A stretch of DNA of 64,000 nucleotides, taken from NCBI GenBank assembly GCA_029962745.1, contig CM057154.1, positions 27,777,769-27,841,768 on the forward strand. Reading direction: 5' to 3'. The position numbers and the translations under genes are program-made. A model generated the notes under the pieces. That model searched no databases. It was not told where the DNA came from and was given only the letters and a program-made list of their open reading frames with translations. The DNA is from Echinometra lucunter (lineage: Eukaryota; Echinodermata; Echinoidea; Camarodonta; Echinometridae). Shown in pieces: positions 24,119-36,107 of this stretch. How positions within the stretch are numbered: the stretch's first letter is position 1; every line of letters starts with the position of its first letter.

Positions 24119-25880
24119 AGAATTACAGAGCATACTTTTGGAAAGAGTCATTAAAAGGACATTTTACTTCTGATGTATTCTAAGGCTTTGTGGCATGTTT
24201 AGGGACAAGTGCTTAATGTTTAGTGTAATATGATATTCATAGAATAAGGATGGGTTAAAACAGAAAGAATCATGATTTTTTGATGCCCCAATGTATGTAC
24301 TTTATAGTTATTATAAAATATTACCAATAACTATCACTGTGTTTCACATGGTTTGCCCAACAAAGCATTAACAGTTGTTTGCATATCCTTAGAGAATCAT
24401 ACATACCAGGTGATCTAAATACATTATTACTCGGCACTGGAGGGGGGGGGCGGGGGACGAGTTAGATTATATAAGTTCTCACATTTGTCAATCTTAAATA
24501 ATAATGCTAATTTTCCATTAGTCACATAACCTCATTGTTCAAACTTCAAATATTTTTGTGCAAGTCAGTAGGTGGACATGTGAATGCTCCTGTAGCTTGC
24601 AATTTTTTTTTGGTGGGGGATAGAGGAAAGAAATCTTTCACAAAATGTGATCTATTAAGGGCTTCCTGCCTCGAGGGGAGATGCGACAAACCTGGCTAAG
24701 TTGCCGTTTCCTCCCACTGAGCTAATTAAATCGACAATAGGTCTTGACAACTGCGACCTCCGCAGACAATAGGCGGCATGAGATGCCATGTCAGGGAGGC
24801 TGCGTGACTCGTCAGATTTTTTTTCCCGAAAGACGAGTTGGAGGACTGTTCAAAAAGGATGCCCCCTCTTCGTTTTAAAAAAAATTTATCTTCTTTGTTT
24901 TGGTCTGTTTTTGCGGCAGAGGAGAAGGGGCTTCCCTTGAGGGATTTGTGGTGATTATGCTGTATTCATGAAACATTTTTTTTTTTTTTTAAATGTGAAT
25001 GCCAACTATTATAGAAAGAAAAGAAATAGGAAAATGGGGAACAGGAAAGGAGAGTTGCAAAGAAGAAAAAAAAAGGAGAGGTGCGTGATTAGGGATACAG
25101 GAAAGAAGAAATTCATTTCAATATTTTCACAGGTTTATAAAGAAGTCTGTTCGATGATGGGACAATTTAGGTATAACATCCAACATTTACAATTTGCTAA
25201 TGATACACTAAAACTTAAAACTTGCATCCAATTTTATTTGGTCCATTAGGCCTATATCATCTCTTTCTCTGCTCTGATAAACTAATTTGTCATATTTTCA
25301 AGCATATTTGTACATACATGTATATAATTATATTCGTAAATGTGCATTCATGTTTTGTGTGCATTTTTTTTTGTTTGTTTTGGACTTGACCTGTCCATTG
25401 CTACTGTGTATTAAAGCTCTGTACATTTAATAATAAAACAATGTTAGTATTTAATACAAAGATCTTGTCTCTCCATCTGCTATGTAACCTGTGTGCATTG
25501 ATCCTTTATGAGAGGGGCATCGTGGAGGAAGAGAGAGAGAGTGTGTGTGTGGGTGTGTGTGCGTGTATGTGTGAGAGAGAGAGGGAAACAGAGAAGGGAG
25601 ATGGAAAAACAGAAATCGAAAGCGAGATAAAGGATAACATAAATTACAGAGAATTAAAGGCAAAGTCCACCTCAGAAGTTTCACTGTTTCAATAAAAGGA
25701 GAAATTTGAACAGCATTTTAAAAAGAAATGAGCAAAATCGGTCAAAGAATGAGAAAATTATACTCATTTACATTTTCTAGTAAATTACTCTCGGCTCTGT
25801 AAATTGGCAACACTGATGACATCATATGCGAGCAACTCTTCATTCACTTTGTACATGAAATTTCACATTTTCTCAATTTT

Positions 25881-25989
25881 CTTGGAAGTTGCACATTTTC
25901 TAACCCCCATATTCAATGTATGTTCAGGAGAATTGCTTTTTACATAACATACTTTGACTATGGGGTAAGAAAATGTGCAACTTCCAAGA
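25881..25989. repeat. Inverted repeat, ~30-bp arms
   Basis: CTTGGAAGTTGCACATTTTC at 25881 pairs with GAAAATGTGCAACTTCCAAG ending at 25989, with a ~47-bp loop. It lies next to GACTTCGACTTATGC-type repeat sequence at 26018-26065. Confidence 0.75.
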
Positions 25990-26159
25990 AAAGATAGGAA
26001 TGGGACCCAGTGCAGACCTTCGACTTAGGCGATTATTCGGCTTATGCGACTTCGACTTATGCAGAGTTGACTGTATATGTAGAGCCAATGGATAAAAGTG
26101 GGGTGGGACAGAAGTGTATAGGAAGAAAGGATAGAAATTGGTGAAGACTGAAAGCAATA

Positions 26160-26336
26160 CGGTGGAAACACGATATCACGAGGTCCTTGGGACCACCCAA
26201 ATTACCTTGTTACAGCAGGGATCTCGTTATATCAGGGTTGAAAAACAATGAAATGTAAAGAACTGGGACCGGAATATTACCCTGTTGATATCAGGAATAT
26301 TGTTATATCACATCTCTTTATATCGAGTTTCCACTG
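26160..26336. mobile_element. pogo/Tigger-like MITE with TA duplication
   Basis: TA at 26158-26159 and 26337-26338 flanks CGGTGGAAACACGATATCAC and the inverse end TATATCGAGTTTCCACTG. CAGTGGAAACTCGATATAA is a known pogo/Tigger-type terminus. It is 177 bp, non-autonomous. Confidence 0.7.
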
Positions 26337-27237
26337 TACACATATCATGCAGATGTAGAGCATTGGATGGAGTAGGAATGAGACAAAAAGAGGGAGAAGA
26401 GGAGGCTGAAAACAGAAGACAGACATATGTCACTAGATCGAGAGTGAGTAAGAGTGAGTAACGATAAAGGCTACAAGGTGCCAAAAGACTGAAGAAATCG
26501 TGAAATAAACAGAAAATTCTGGAACAAAAAGTTATCGAAACTGAACAGGACAAAAAAAATAAAATTAAATTAAAAATAAACATCTTTATTTCCAAACATC
26601 ATCACCATCATAATACCTCTTTTCAAAACAATAAGCAACAGCTCCCTCTACTGTTGATTTCAAGATACTTTATAAGCACATAATAACTATTCCCTATGTG
26701 AGGGTTCCTGGAGGTGTGAAAAACCTTTTGATAGTATTTCAAACAGGTACCTTCCAATTCATACATTCATACTGTATGTGTACACATGCATGAACATGTA
26801 GATTTGGTGCTTACGTTAATACACATGTAGCACACACCCAACAGACTACAAGTAATTCGGCCAAAATACCCTCTCTTGAAATACATTTCCATTCTGCAAC
26901 ACTGTCATGTTGCATCAGCAACAGTGCCAGCTACAACAAAGGTCTTAAAAAGCTTGCAGCCCAGCAAGACGAATTTTACTCAAAAAAGGTAATTTGTATA
27001 CTCTTTGTGAAGAAAGAGTTGATTCTTCACAATACATCATTTATTTGAGCGTGAACTATTATTGACAAGTTAATGCGCATCTCATTATCATAAGCGGCAT
27101 GGTGAAAAAAAAAAGACAACCAAGGGGTTTTCCAACGGTGTTTCCACAGGTGGTTTATACTTTTATCCAGAATAGGATGTAGCAGTTAAGTCCAAAGCTA
27201 AGTGTGACCTTGTTACTTGTATGGAAATCTATCTTTC

Positions 27238-27892
27238 ATATCGTCCCCGTTTTCACAAAGTGACAAATGAGCACGCAACTTAAAAAAAGCTAGTTTTGAG
27301 TAAATCACTTTCAAAGTTCCAAACTTCAATCTCAACCTCTTTAATGTGTGAAGGGTGAATAAATTTTATATCCTTGTATAGGGCATATTCTGGACAATGT
27401 TCGTTTTTAATCATTTGCATATTTCTGTAATATTTTAGAAGAAAACGAGGTGTAAACATTGCCATCATTTTTCGTGAAAACACAAAATTCAAGGTCCCAC
27501 TGTGATTTTGTTTTCACGAAGTGACGGATGATCTCAGACGCACGCGTGTTAAACAAATGGGACTTGATGAGCGCACATTTGACCTAATTGTGCGCAATGA
27601 CGTAGCGAAGATGCACTCTTATTTTTTAACGAAGTGACGGAACTCAGCCGCACACGTAAAACATACGGGACGGATCATGAAAGCCATCACTTCATGAAAA
27701 TAGAAAATCCTTTTACTAGGTATTTTCTTGTTGACGTCATTGCCACAGTTACGTAATTAGACATTATTATGGTCTGAAACTCTGTGAGGTTCAAGATGTT
27801 AGTGAAAGATGTCCAGAAATGCAAAAAAACTCAAAATTGAAAAATTTACGATTTTCCTTGTATCCGTCACTTCTTGAAAACAGGGGCGATAT
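27238..27892. mobile_element. MITE downstream of MTRFR (655 bp)
   Basis: ATATCGTCCCCGTTTTCACA at 27238 pairs with TGAAAACAGGGGCGATAT at 27892. Internal copies of the end motif (TTTTCACGAAGTGACGGA near 27511, TTAACGAAGTGACGGA near 27627) show it was built from repeats of its own terminus. It ends 70 bp from the MTRFR stop codon, so the MTRFR 3' UTR probably reads into it. The stretch 26337-27237 to its left shows no gene. Confidence 0.75.
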
Positions 27893-27961
27893 GTGTAAAT
27901 ATCTTTACAAAATCAAACCATTATTGTCTAGATTTCTTTCACTTGACTTGTGACATAAGTC

Positions 27962-29721
27962 TCATGTATTTTTGTCCTTATGATCTTGATTTCCATTACT
28001 ACTTGATTTCTCCTCTTCATATATATTCGATCGTAGCACCTTCAGCCTTTCTAGTTTCAGTCGCGTCTTTCGTTTCTTCTCCTCCCGTTTCTTGTGCATG
28101 GCCTGTTGGTGCTGAGCGATGGCGCTCTTGTCGCCATTGAGGTGCTGATCCAGCTTTTCCTTCATCAGGAGACGAGCAATCTTCTGGTTCTCGCTCTGAG
28201 ATCTTGTCTGATGACACTAAGGAAAGAAATGTAAACAAAAGATGTCACAATTAGGCAAGGGTTTGAAAGCAACATGAGGAAAGATGACTATCACCTTGAT
28301 GTATGAACCAACTTCTATACAGGGTTTGTACTTTAAAACACAAGGAACCTCATATGTAGTGGTTTAAAATGGATTTACCAATCAAAGTGGAAATTTGTTC
28401 TCTCTCTCTTTTGCATGAAGGCATACATGCATACATGTATTTTACAATCTAAACAATAAATAACCATCACCCATCAGCACATACAAGCATAAAAGGGAAG
28501 CAAAAGGCCTAGGTGGAGTAAACCATCATGTCATCCCGTGTTATTTCATTGTTTTTATACTTCAAGATGTTGTATGATTCCAAGAAATGTATTCATAGCA
28601 TGACATAGCTATAATATCTTTGGAAACAAAGGATCCCATGGGGACATGATGAACACTGGAGTAGATCACTTCCGACCCCACCAAAATATAATGATGACTG
28701 TTTGAATAATTGGATGACATGGAACAATAAATTCAGTCTGCAATGCCCCTCCCAGGGAAACGGGACAAAGTAGCCATTACAGACAATACCTATGGGCTGT
28801 CTGGACAGTATTTTACAGCATAGCCCATTTGGAGAGCATTAGTAAAAAATGACTGATCACAATAATTAATGGCTCTTGCATTACAAAAGAGGAAACAACC
28901 TTGACAACAATTCCAGTTGGGATGTGTTTAAGGACCACACAGTTACTGGTCTTGTTGGTCGCCTGCCCTCCTGGTCCCGATCCCCGCACAAACTGTTCCT
29001 CCAGCTCCTCCTCCTTCAGGTCAGGGAGCTGGCTCCGGATTCTTGCACGGAGCTTGTCCCTTGATGTGGTCGTAGATTTAAAGCATATAAAAGCAGGATC
29101 ACTGGACACCATTTTACACAGGAGGTTGCCGCTCAATGAATGTCTTGATATGTGTGGTCTTGTCCTTAATACGATGCCAAAAGGTTGCCAACTAGATGTT
29201 GCAAAAAATTGGTGAAAGCCCCGAGTATGGAATGAGCAGTCATCCAATCGTCCTTTTGTATTTAAGAATGATCTGAAAAATCCCCCATGTTTGTCATGTG
29301 CACCAACTAAAGTGCCAATCATGGATTCCTTTCCATCATTTGTGTTTCTTGATGGCCTTGATACACCAGCAGTGTTTATAAAATGAGGTTCTGACATGCC
29401 ATTATCTGCTGTTCGACTAGACAAGTACAAGTTCTTGTGCTTTGCAGAAATGATTAACGAGCGTGACTGACCCCTGAGGCTATATGAATTGGAAATCTGG
29501 TAATAACTTAAATTTCTAAAACACTGATTCCTCCCCAGATTGCAAAAGTTGTGATAGTCTTCACCTAAATCTCTCACTCTGCTCTCCTGTTGCTTGCCCA
29601 AATAGCTCCACATAACGTTCTTTTGCATCAACTGACCAGAAGTACTGGATAAGCAAGAAGAAGATAATCGGGTAGATAATCTCATTTGAGAAAAAGTGGT
29701 GTAACATATGGATTTCCACAT
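27962..29721 (-). CDS. MTRFR: Mitochondrial translation release factor in rescue (C12orf65 homologue)
   Basis: Two exons: 29721-28900 and 28216-27962 (stop TGA at 27964-27962), separated by a 683-bp intron at a codon boundary, GIVVK|CHQTRS. I recall human MTRFR having the same split. Exon 1 ends [37 protein letters not shown] is the peptidyl-tRNA hydrolysis loop. Exon 2 is a basic, Lys/Arg/Glu-rich tail ([20 protein letters not shown]) of the kind that enters the mRNA channel or the large subunit to rescue stalled mitoribosomes. The first ATG after an in-frame TGA gives [20 protein letters not shown], a plausible mitochondrial presequence. The predicted 358 residues are twice the human length (166); ~190 residues before the GGQ domain have no motif I know, so a downstream start is possible. 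It converges on CDK2AP1. Confidence 0.9.
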
Positions 29722-29759
29722 CTTCCACTTTGTTACATACACATTTCATGAAAGTCATC

Positions 29760-31626
29760 TACGTTGTAGGTTGGCCATTTTGGACCAAAAGTCAGAAATA
29801 ACGATGCTTGAAAGAGCTCATCCAGTCTTCATGAATACGATGACATCACAGGTACTTCAGCTAGCCATTGTATCTGCATGAATGAATGGCAAAAATGAGA
29901 TCAAGTCAGAAAAGAATGAAAATATGATTGCAAACTCTATATATAGTTCCTTGGCATGCATCATAGAGATTTACTTGATTTTCATCAGATTTACATGGTT
30001 AACAGTTGAACAGACATAGAGCTATATGCAGTAAAATGGCAACTATTCTTTTTCTTCACTTATCATTATAAAGTTATTACTGTTTATTTCTCGCAAGATC
30101 AAGTGTCCAGCATGAGTTTTTTAGTCTCTCATGATGCCCATATTGATCTAAATTTGAGAACTTACGACAATTTAAGGACGATTGAGAGGGAAATCATAAA
30201 CTGGATTTTATGTCTAGATGCCAGGGCCAATCAACTATCCTGCAGACCTTCACATATTTGCAATAGATCAATGAATAAAAATGGTTTATCAGTTAGAAAT
30301 GAACTAATTTTTAAAAAAACTTTTTATTGTTTCTTTTTTTTTAAGTTTGCTGTTTTAGGGTGTTATCTGGACCATTAGAATAGATAATAACAACAGCTTT
30401 AAGAAAAAATTATACTTGGGGATAATAGGAGAATATGAGGAAATGCAATTTCCATTCATTTTGTGCACAAAACTAAAAAGCTCTCCACTTTCGGGCTGCT
30501 CAAGGTCACAAAAGGTCACACGACTCGGTAAATGTTACTACCGATTTCTGTGAACTTGGTGTCAAAAGATGCACAAGGCTTGAAAGAGAAACATCAGAAA
30601 GTTGCACAGCATAAAATGTGAGAGTTTGAGTTTCATGCCAAAAATTGTCTAGGGGGCATGTGGGGGCACGTGGGAGCCATGCCTACATGTATGATGCCCC
30701 ACCCCCAGTCCTTTAAAAAATATCAGTCACTTAATCTAAGTAACTAATAAAGCAAATTGCGTGTATTGCCTGTGTGGCCTGGCCATGGACCAGGAGGAAG
30801 CTCAAAGTGCGATATGCAACATCTCCATGAAGACTAAGCACACATTTCCACTCCCCTTTCTATAGAATTACCCCCACAGGACATTTATCATTGACCTAAG
30901 GGAATTCTAAACAGTTTCTGATAAATTAAGAACATCCTACATTCGATACTAGAGAGGACAGAAATTGTCGATTGAATACTGCGATTTCCACTGGTCTTGA
31001 GAGTAGAGTAGCGTCGCTATGTTGAATGGTGCAATCGGGCTGTGTGACGTAGGTCATGGAGTTGGCGGTAGTGCATTGTAATTGGCTCACTGCAGATCAC
31101 ATCATTTTTCAGATCAAGTTTGAAGTTTTTACCTTGGATTTTTTCTACATTCAAAATGCCCACCCATCATTTGAACAATACCAGATATTTCTGCTGGTCT
31201 GGGATTCTGAGTGTGGGAACAGATGGAATGATTTCCTGCTTGTTTTCTAATTGGAACAGCCAAACATTTGACAATACGTTTACTGTGTGTAACACACGTA
31301 TGCAAAGTTCTCCATCCCTTACTTCATCATGCACAAGGTTTCAAGGGAAATTTAGAAAAAATGAACGCGCTTGTAGGAGCAGACGACGATGTAATCATTG
31401 TAAAAAGAGCTCTATTTTCTACTCTTACGATGACATCAATTGGTCTAAAATGGTGATTTCTAATCTCATTTCAAATGTTATTTTATTCAAACATTTTTAG
31501 TTTATTCTATTTTAACATTACAGTTAAAAGCTTGACCTTGTTTCTCCTTTAACTCCGATAGTCCATACCGAGTCCGAGGCAACTGACATGACTGACTGTG
31601 CACCCCATGATCACTGTCAGTCACCA
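29760..31626. other. 5' flank of MTRFR and intergenic repeats
   Basis: No gene recognised. The MTRFR promoter must lie just right of 29760. A dispersed repeat at about 30340-30720 matches 52285-52390 plus 53160-53460 (GGAAATGCAATTT, CATTTTGT.CACAAAACT, AACTTGGTGTCAAAAGAT). From 31100 to 31560 only short frames without recognisable domains are seen. Confidence 0.45.
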
Positions 31627-32636
31627 GGGGCCTGTTTCTGGAAATCAACGCCAAGTTAGTCATATCTTTGTCCGCCAACTACGGAGATGACTCTAATCTT
31701 GCTAAACCGTTTCACGAAGAGCATGCTAGCTAAATATCTCGTGAATCGATGAGGAAATGTGACAACACATAGCCTTGGTCACAATCACACATACATTTTG
31801 TAAACAAGAAATTATCAGAACTGCAATTATTTGAGTGATCTGGTGAGGGCAAAGCTTAGAAATAGTAGCAGGGGGTTATAGATACAACATATTTTCAAAG
31901 AAGGCAGATTACACCAAAGAAAAGCTTATAAAATTCTGTTTTTAGTAATTAAGTTCATTATCGTTTTGAACGTAAGATGGGTACCCCCGGGACACTAGAT
32001 TTGCAAAATAAACCCTTACGTTCATGATCGGAAAAAGGAGGCAAATTAAATATTTATCCAGCGTCACGTCTTGACCAAAACGTTGATATGCATAATTTTG
32101 GCAAATTACAAGCTAAAAATATGTGTCTTAAAAAGTATTTTGTTTAAAAATTTACGATATAAATCATCTTTGAATAAATATGGGTCTGAAATCTACAGAC
32201 TATCCCTTTGACTATGCCTTGCCTGACGTGGCAGAATTGTGTTCTTTTGAGAGATGTTACAATCACGGGAGAAACCCCTTAGGAAACCTTTTTTGCAGAT
32301 CGTTTCATATGAAACATGAAATATAATATTTATACATGAGCAAGGATGAATTACTGATTGCAGGAACCCTTAGAAAAGATAGATTTGAATTTTTTTTTTA
32401 CATCTGTGTAGCTTCCATTTTGGCCAGCCATAATCTACCAAATTAGTGGCATGTGATGGCGCTGCATATCAACGAAAAAAGATATGACAGGGTCAGAGGC
32501 GTCATAAGTTCTTAGCGGGGATGTTGGCGTTGATCTTGGCAAACACGGCTTCGTGAAACACGTAGCAGACAACTAGCCAACTAGCGGCGATCTTAGCTGA
32601 GAAGTTGACTTATGACGGTTTCGTGAAACGGGCCCC
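31627..32636. mobile_element. Foldback element with GGGGCC..GTTTC ends, carrying repeat R2
   Basis: GGGGCCTGTTTCTGGAAATC at 31627 and GGTTTCGTGAAACGGGCCCC ending at 32636 are inverted, with further pairing of CTAAACCGTTTCACGAAG and CTTCGTGAAACACG. R2 copy 2 (32180-32548) occupies the right half. Confidence 0.55.
32180..32548. repeat. Dispersed repeat R2, copy 2
   Basis: The counterpart of 6836-7213, in the same orientation, ending at GGCAAACAC where the flanking sequences of the two copies diverge. Shared internal landmarks are GCCTTGCCTGACGTGGCAGA and GGCGCTGCATATCAACG. Confidence 0.8.
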
Positions 32637-33422
32637 AGGTCACTGACAATGTCAATGACATGACTCCGAGTGCCAGACTCAGCTCAACCACATCACATTA
32701 TACTGCCTTGTTGGTTGTTGAAGAAATGGTAGAATGGAATGGTGGAATGAAAAAGAGATGGAGGTGTGGTGCCCGAGTCCCCGGGAAGGGGGGGGGGGGG
32801 TATTAATACTAAGTCTATACTGTTCAGTTCAAGATCATGACACAAATATAAACGAATGGGACTGGATAAATTCAATATTGATTTCTGCTCAAAAGGAAAA
32901 TAAAATATTTCCATTCTATCGAACCGGACTATTCTATAATGAAACCCGAGAGAAAAGAGTTTTCCTTACCTAGGGAAGCTGGCGTATACGAGTCTAAAGA
33001 TCTAACGTTTAGATGCAGATTTATGAAGTATTTCATTTAAGAAGTGGATTTCCAGTCTATCCAAGTTAGCCAGCATGCGCTCAGCCCATGCCCATCAGAA
33101 ATTTACCGTATACACCAGCGCGCTGCAGCGCAGCCTGCTTAGCTAAGTGGTGATTGGTTGAAAGTTCACCGTGTGGAACACAAATTTCTGTTTCTGTGGT
33201 GTGGAACTTCTTCACTGAGAACAGAGCTTCTTTAAAGTGATTACACAATAGTAAAAAAAAAATTATATATGATCGAGAATGGAATTCTAAGAAGAATAAC
33301 ATTAAAAATTTGATGATTTTCAATCGAAATCAATGCATTTTGTCTAATTTTCTCATAAAAAGTCAAGAGTTGACCAAAAAATTTGAGTATGAGGTATGAC
33401 GTAAAAGTGGGTACCCAGCTTC

Positions 33423-33641
33423 GGTAAGCACTATATAGGTACCAATCCTGCAGACGCAAGCTGAAACCCTAATCCTAATCCTAACCCTAATCCTAACCAT
33501 AACCCTAACCCTAACCCTAACCCTAACCCTAATCCTAACCCTAATCCTAACCCTAATCCTAATCCTAATCCTAATCCTATGAATATTTAAGAATATTTAT
33601 GAGCTTGCGTCTGCAGGATTGGTACCTATATAGTGCTTACC
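33423..33641. mobile_element. Foldback element with telomere-like core, 9-bp TSD
   Basis: The 40-bp terminal inverted repeat is perfect, beginning GGTAAGCACTATATAGGTAC. The core (33470-33580) is CCCTAA/TCCTAA repeat. CCCAGCTTC flanks it at 33414-33422 and 33642-33650, and the uninterrupted copy near 44990 has this 9-mer once. A 9-bp duplication is typical of Mutator-like elements. Confidence 0.85.
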
Positions 33642-33735
33642 CCCAGCTTCACGCATTGCAGTTGTGCTGCGCGCTAGACTGTACAATTTGTATCATGCCT
33701 TGCGCGCATTTTGCTAGAATTGCGCGACAAGGTAG

Positions 33736-35072
33736 TTATATTTAAAACGTCTTTGGTTATAGACCAATTTCACCTCCGGTTTATGTATTTGGCCCTCTAT
33801 CGGCGACGCCATTGCTGCGGTGGGCAAGCGCGCTGACCGCGATTGGCTCTGTGTACAAAATGAATGTAAGATATGAGATATGCCCCGATATTGTTCCATT
33901 TACTTTATTCTAGATCAATGAAATAATGCATAGATACATGGGTAGATGAGGTAAGACAATGGCCATATCTGACGGATGAAGGTATGATGTATTTTTGTAC
34001 TTTCGATGGTTTTTCAACTTAGTTTTGTCAGTAAAAGTTCGATTGGATCATAGAAGCCGTAGTAAACGGGAGCCCTAAATCTTACCCTGTTTACAAAGTC
34101 ATGTTTTCACTCATTAAATTTTACCCCAAAGTACATAATGATATTGTTTCTTGACTTGAAAGTCCTTTTTGTTGATGTTTTTACCCAATGGCGACGAATT
34201 CCTTCACATTGTTTACGGAAACCTGTGTAGGGAGTACGGCTCCCACACAAACAGGCTTCATGAGTCAAAAGCGAGTGAATTTCGCACTCAGCTTCCAATT
34301 TTTAAACTTTCTCTAATTCTTGTGGCATTTGAGCACCGCACAGCTGCGACCTGAACTTCCCTGATAATTTCTCATTGCAAATATTAAAATAAATCTGCAT
34401 ATACTCGTCAAAATAGACAAAAAACCGAACGAATGTACATAACGCGCTATTGACTTGTGTACTATAAAAGTTGGAGCGCCCACCGCAGTATGTCGAACTG
34501 TGTCGAACAGTCTGCTGCCCTCTTGCTTGTGAAATTGGTCTATATTGATACCTTTGATGTACTCTTAGGTAATTCCCCTTCTTTATATTCTTCGTCTAAC
34601 AAAATAATTCGTAGATTGTCAACCTTTTGTTTTTCATTTTCCATGTGTTTTTGTACTTGTCCTGTGATGTACCTATTGTCGATGTGCTGTACTCCTATTT
34701 TTTATCATTTCTCATATTTTCTCTCTTCTCGCCCGTCTTGTTATTCATAAATCCATAGTTCCCCCCCCCCTCCTCTTTTGTATATAGCATGTGTTTTCTT
34801 TTCTCCATCCATTTCATATTGTATTCTTAGGTAGTTACAGTATTATAATTTTATTACATTAATAACGCCGCTATATACAAGCTAAGTTATACATGTAAGT
34901 TGGTTCAGAGGGGACCTTACACCTTACAAGCTCTGCTTTTACTAAGGTTTCCTCATCTTTCTTTAATTTAATCCACTTCATTATACTGTTGTGATTTTGT
35001 TTGCATTGTAATATATAACACTGATCGTATGCAAAGTTGGATGTAACATATGGAAAGAAAGATGAATATCTG

Positions 35073-35111
<39 letters not shown>
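33736..35111 (+). mobile_element. Non-LTR retroelement 3' fragment ending in (TCTA)n
   Basis: It interrupts R1 and is flanked by a short duplication, ACAAGGTA. The right end is a (ATCT)n array preceded by CTTACAAGCTCTGCTTTT, CCTCATCTTTCTT and TTGTAATATAT; the same landmarks occur on the minus strand at 36495-37074, which ends in (AAAT)n. A family-specific tail followed by a simple repeat is typical of 5'-truncated LINE or SINE copies. No reverse transcriptase remains. Confidence 0.6.
33758..34544. mobile_element. DNA element nested in the retroelement fragment
   Basis: TATAGACCAATTTCAC (33758-33773) is perfectly inverted at 34529-34544, and GCGGTGGGC pairs with GCCCACCGC just inside. It is 787 bp with no coding frame. 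Its place within the LINE-like insert suggests it arrived later, or that it was carried along. Confidence 0.65.
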
Positions 35112-35112
<1 letters not shown>

Positions 35113-35324
35113 CAAGGTACCCACTTTGACGTCATTTTGACGTCAAAGTGGGTACCCAGTTGAAACTGGGTCACAGCTGAGGGGTCAAAAATATCCTAAA
35201 ATCTTACCACATTTGACGGTTTCCTTGGCAACATGACTTTTAAAAAATTAGGCACATGATTTTCTGCTAATAAAATCATGCTCTTTTAAATGAACTAACA
35301 TTGTTTCAGCACTGGGTACCCCCT

Positions 35325-36107
35325 TTAACCAATTTTGCGAAGCCGTGGAAGGCCGAAGCCTCCTCCCCCCCCCCCCTCCCCCTTCAAAATACCTAAGTGC
35401 CGTCCCTGAAAAACTGTATGCAGGATACTACGTATTTATTTTAGAACATTGTTGCCCAAACTACAAACTATGAAGGACTGCTGTCCGAAGCCATTAATAT
35501 CTTTCTGAATCCTACAATCGAGCGAAGCAAGCGAGTAATATATATATATATATATTGAGAATAATACCCACGTGTTGGATGATTAATAATGTAGACGGTA
35601 ATAACTTCAAAAAGAGTCGAAGGTACGCCATGTGTAAATCCAACATTAGCTTTTATTGTTCAGAAAATTCTGGGATCTATTTACTATTAGTGCATATTCT
35701 ATTGTTGCACCATTACTGGACTATATGAACTCCAAATATTAAATTATCCCTCGTGCAGGTCTATTTTACCTCGGCCTTCGGCCTCGGTAAAAGAAAACTG
35801 CACTCAAGATAATTTAGTATTTGTCGTGCACATTATATACAAAATAATGAATGTTTATGAGTGCAATGGACAGAATATTTCATGAGGTGAAAGATGAAAT
35901 GATCCATTCAACGAGGCGCAGTCGAGTTGAATGGATCAATAATTTCATCTTTCACCGAATGAAATATTCTGTCCATTGCGCGAATGAAAAGACATTCATT
36001 ATTTGTTTTATATGACACCTAAAAATAGATCAAATCGCAATAAAACAATTTAGCGCTATACGCTAGCGCGCTATTCGTGGTGCACACCCGCGGGGGGGGG
36101 GGGGGGG
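35325..36107. other. Gene-free stretch with palindromes
   Basis: It contains a poly-C tract (35365), a short (TA)n (35540), a hairpin CCTCGGCCTTCGGCCTCGG at 35771, and the large palindrome at 35842-36005. No exon seen. Confidence 0.5.
35842..36005. repeat. Large near-perfect palindrome (~160 bp)
   Basis: AAATAATGAATGTTTATGAG pairs with the inverse near 35985-36005, and the arms GTGCAATGGACAGAATATTTC / GAAATATTCTGTCCATTGCG and GGTGAAAGATGAAAT / ATTTCATCTTTCACC meet at a short centre near 35920. Confidence 0.8.

Larger units (their letters stand above)
20986..26159. other. CDK2AP1 3' region; no further gene seen
   Basis: An AATAAA at 21113-21118, about 130 bp after the stop, is a possible short poly(A) signal; later AATAAA motifs near 25431 would give a long 3' UTR. 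The region contains a MITE (23979-24118), a GC-richer patch at 24665-24830 of unknown nature, a GA/GT low-complexity stretch at 25525-25620, and a dispersed-repeat-like block from about 25655 (AAAGGCAAAGTCCACCTCAG) to 25910. No coding exon recognised. Confidence 0.4.
33236..35324. mobile_element. TTAA element R1, copy interrupted by other insertions
   Basis: TTAA at 33232-33235 and 35325-35328 flanks AGTGATTACACAATAG on one side and TGGGTACCCCCT on the other. The intact copy is 44704-45170 (opposite orientation). Compared with it, this copy has a 219-bp insert (33423-33641) and a ~1.38-kb insert (33736-35111). The stretch 32637-33231 to its left shows no gene beyond a poly-G run at 32789. Confidence 0.8.
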
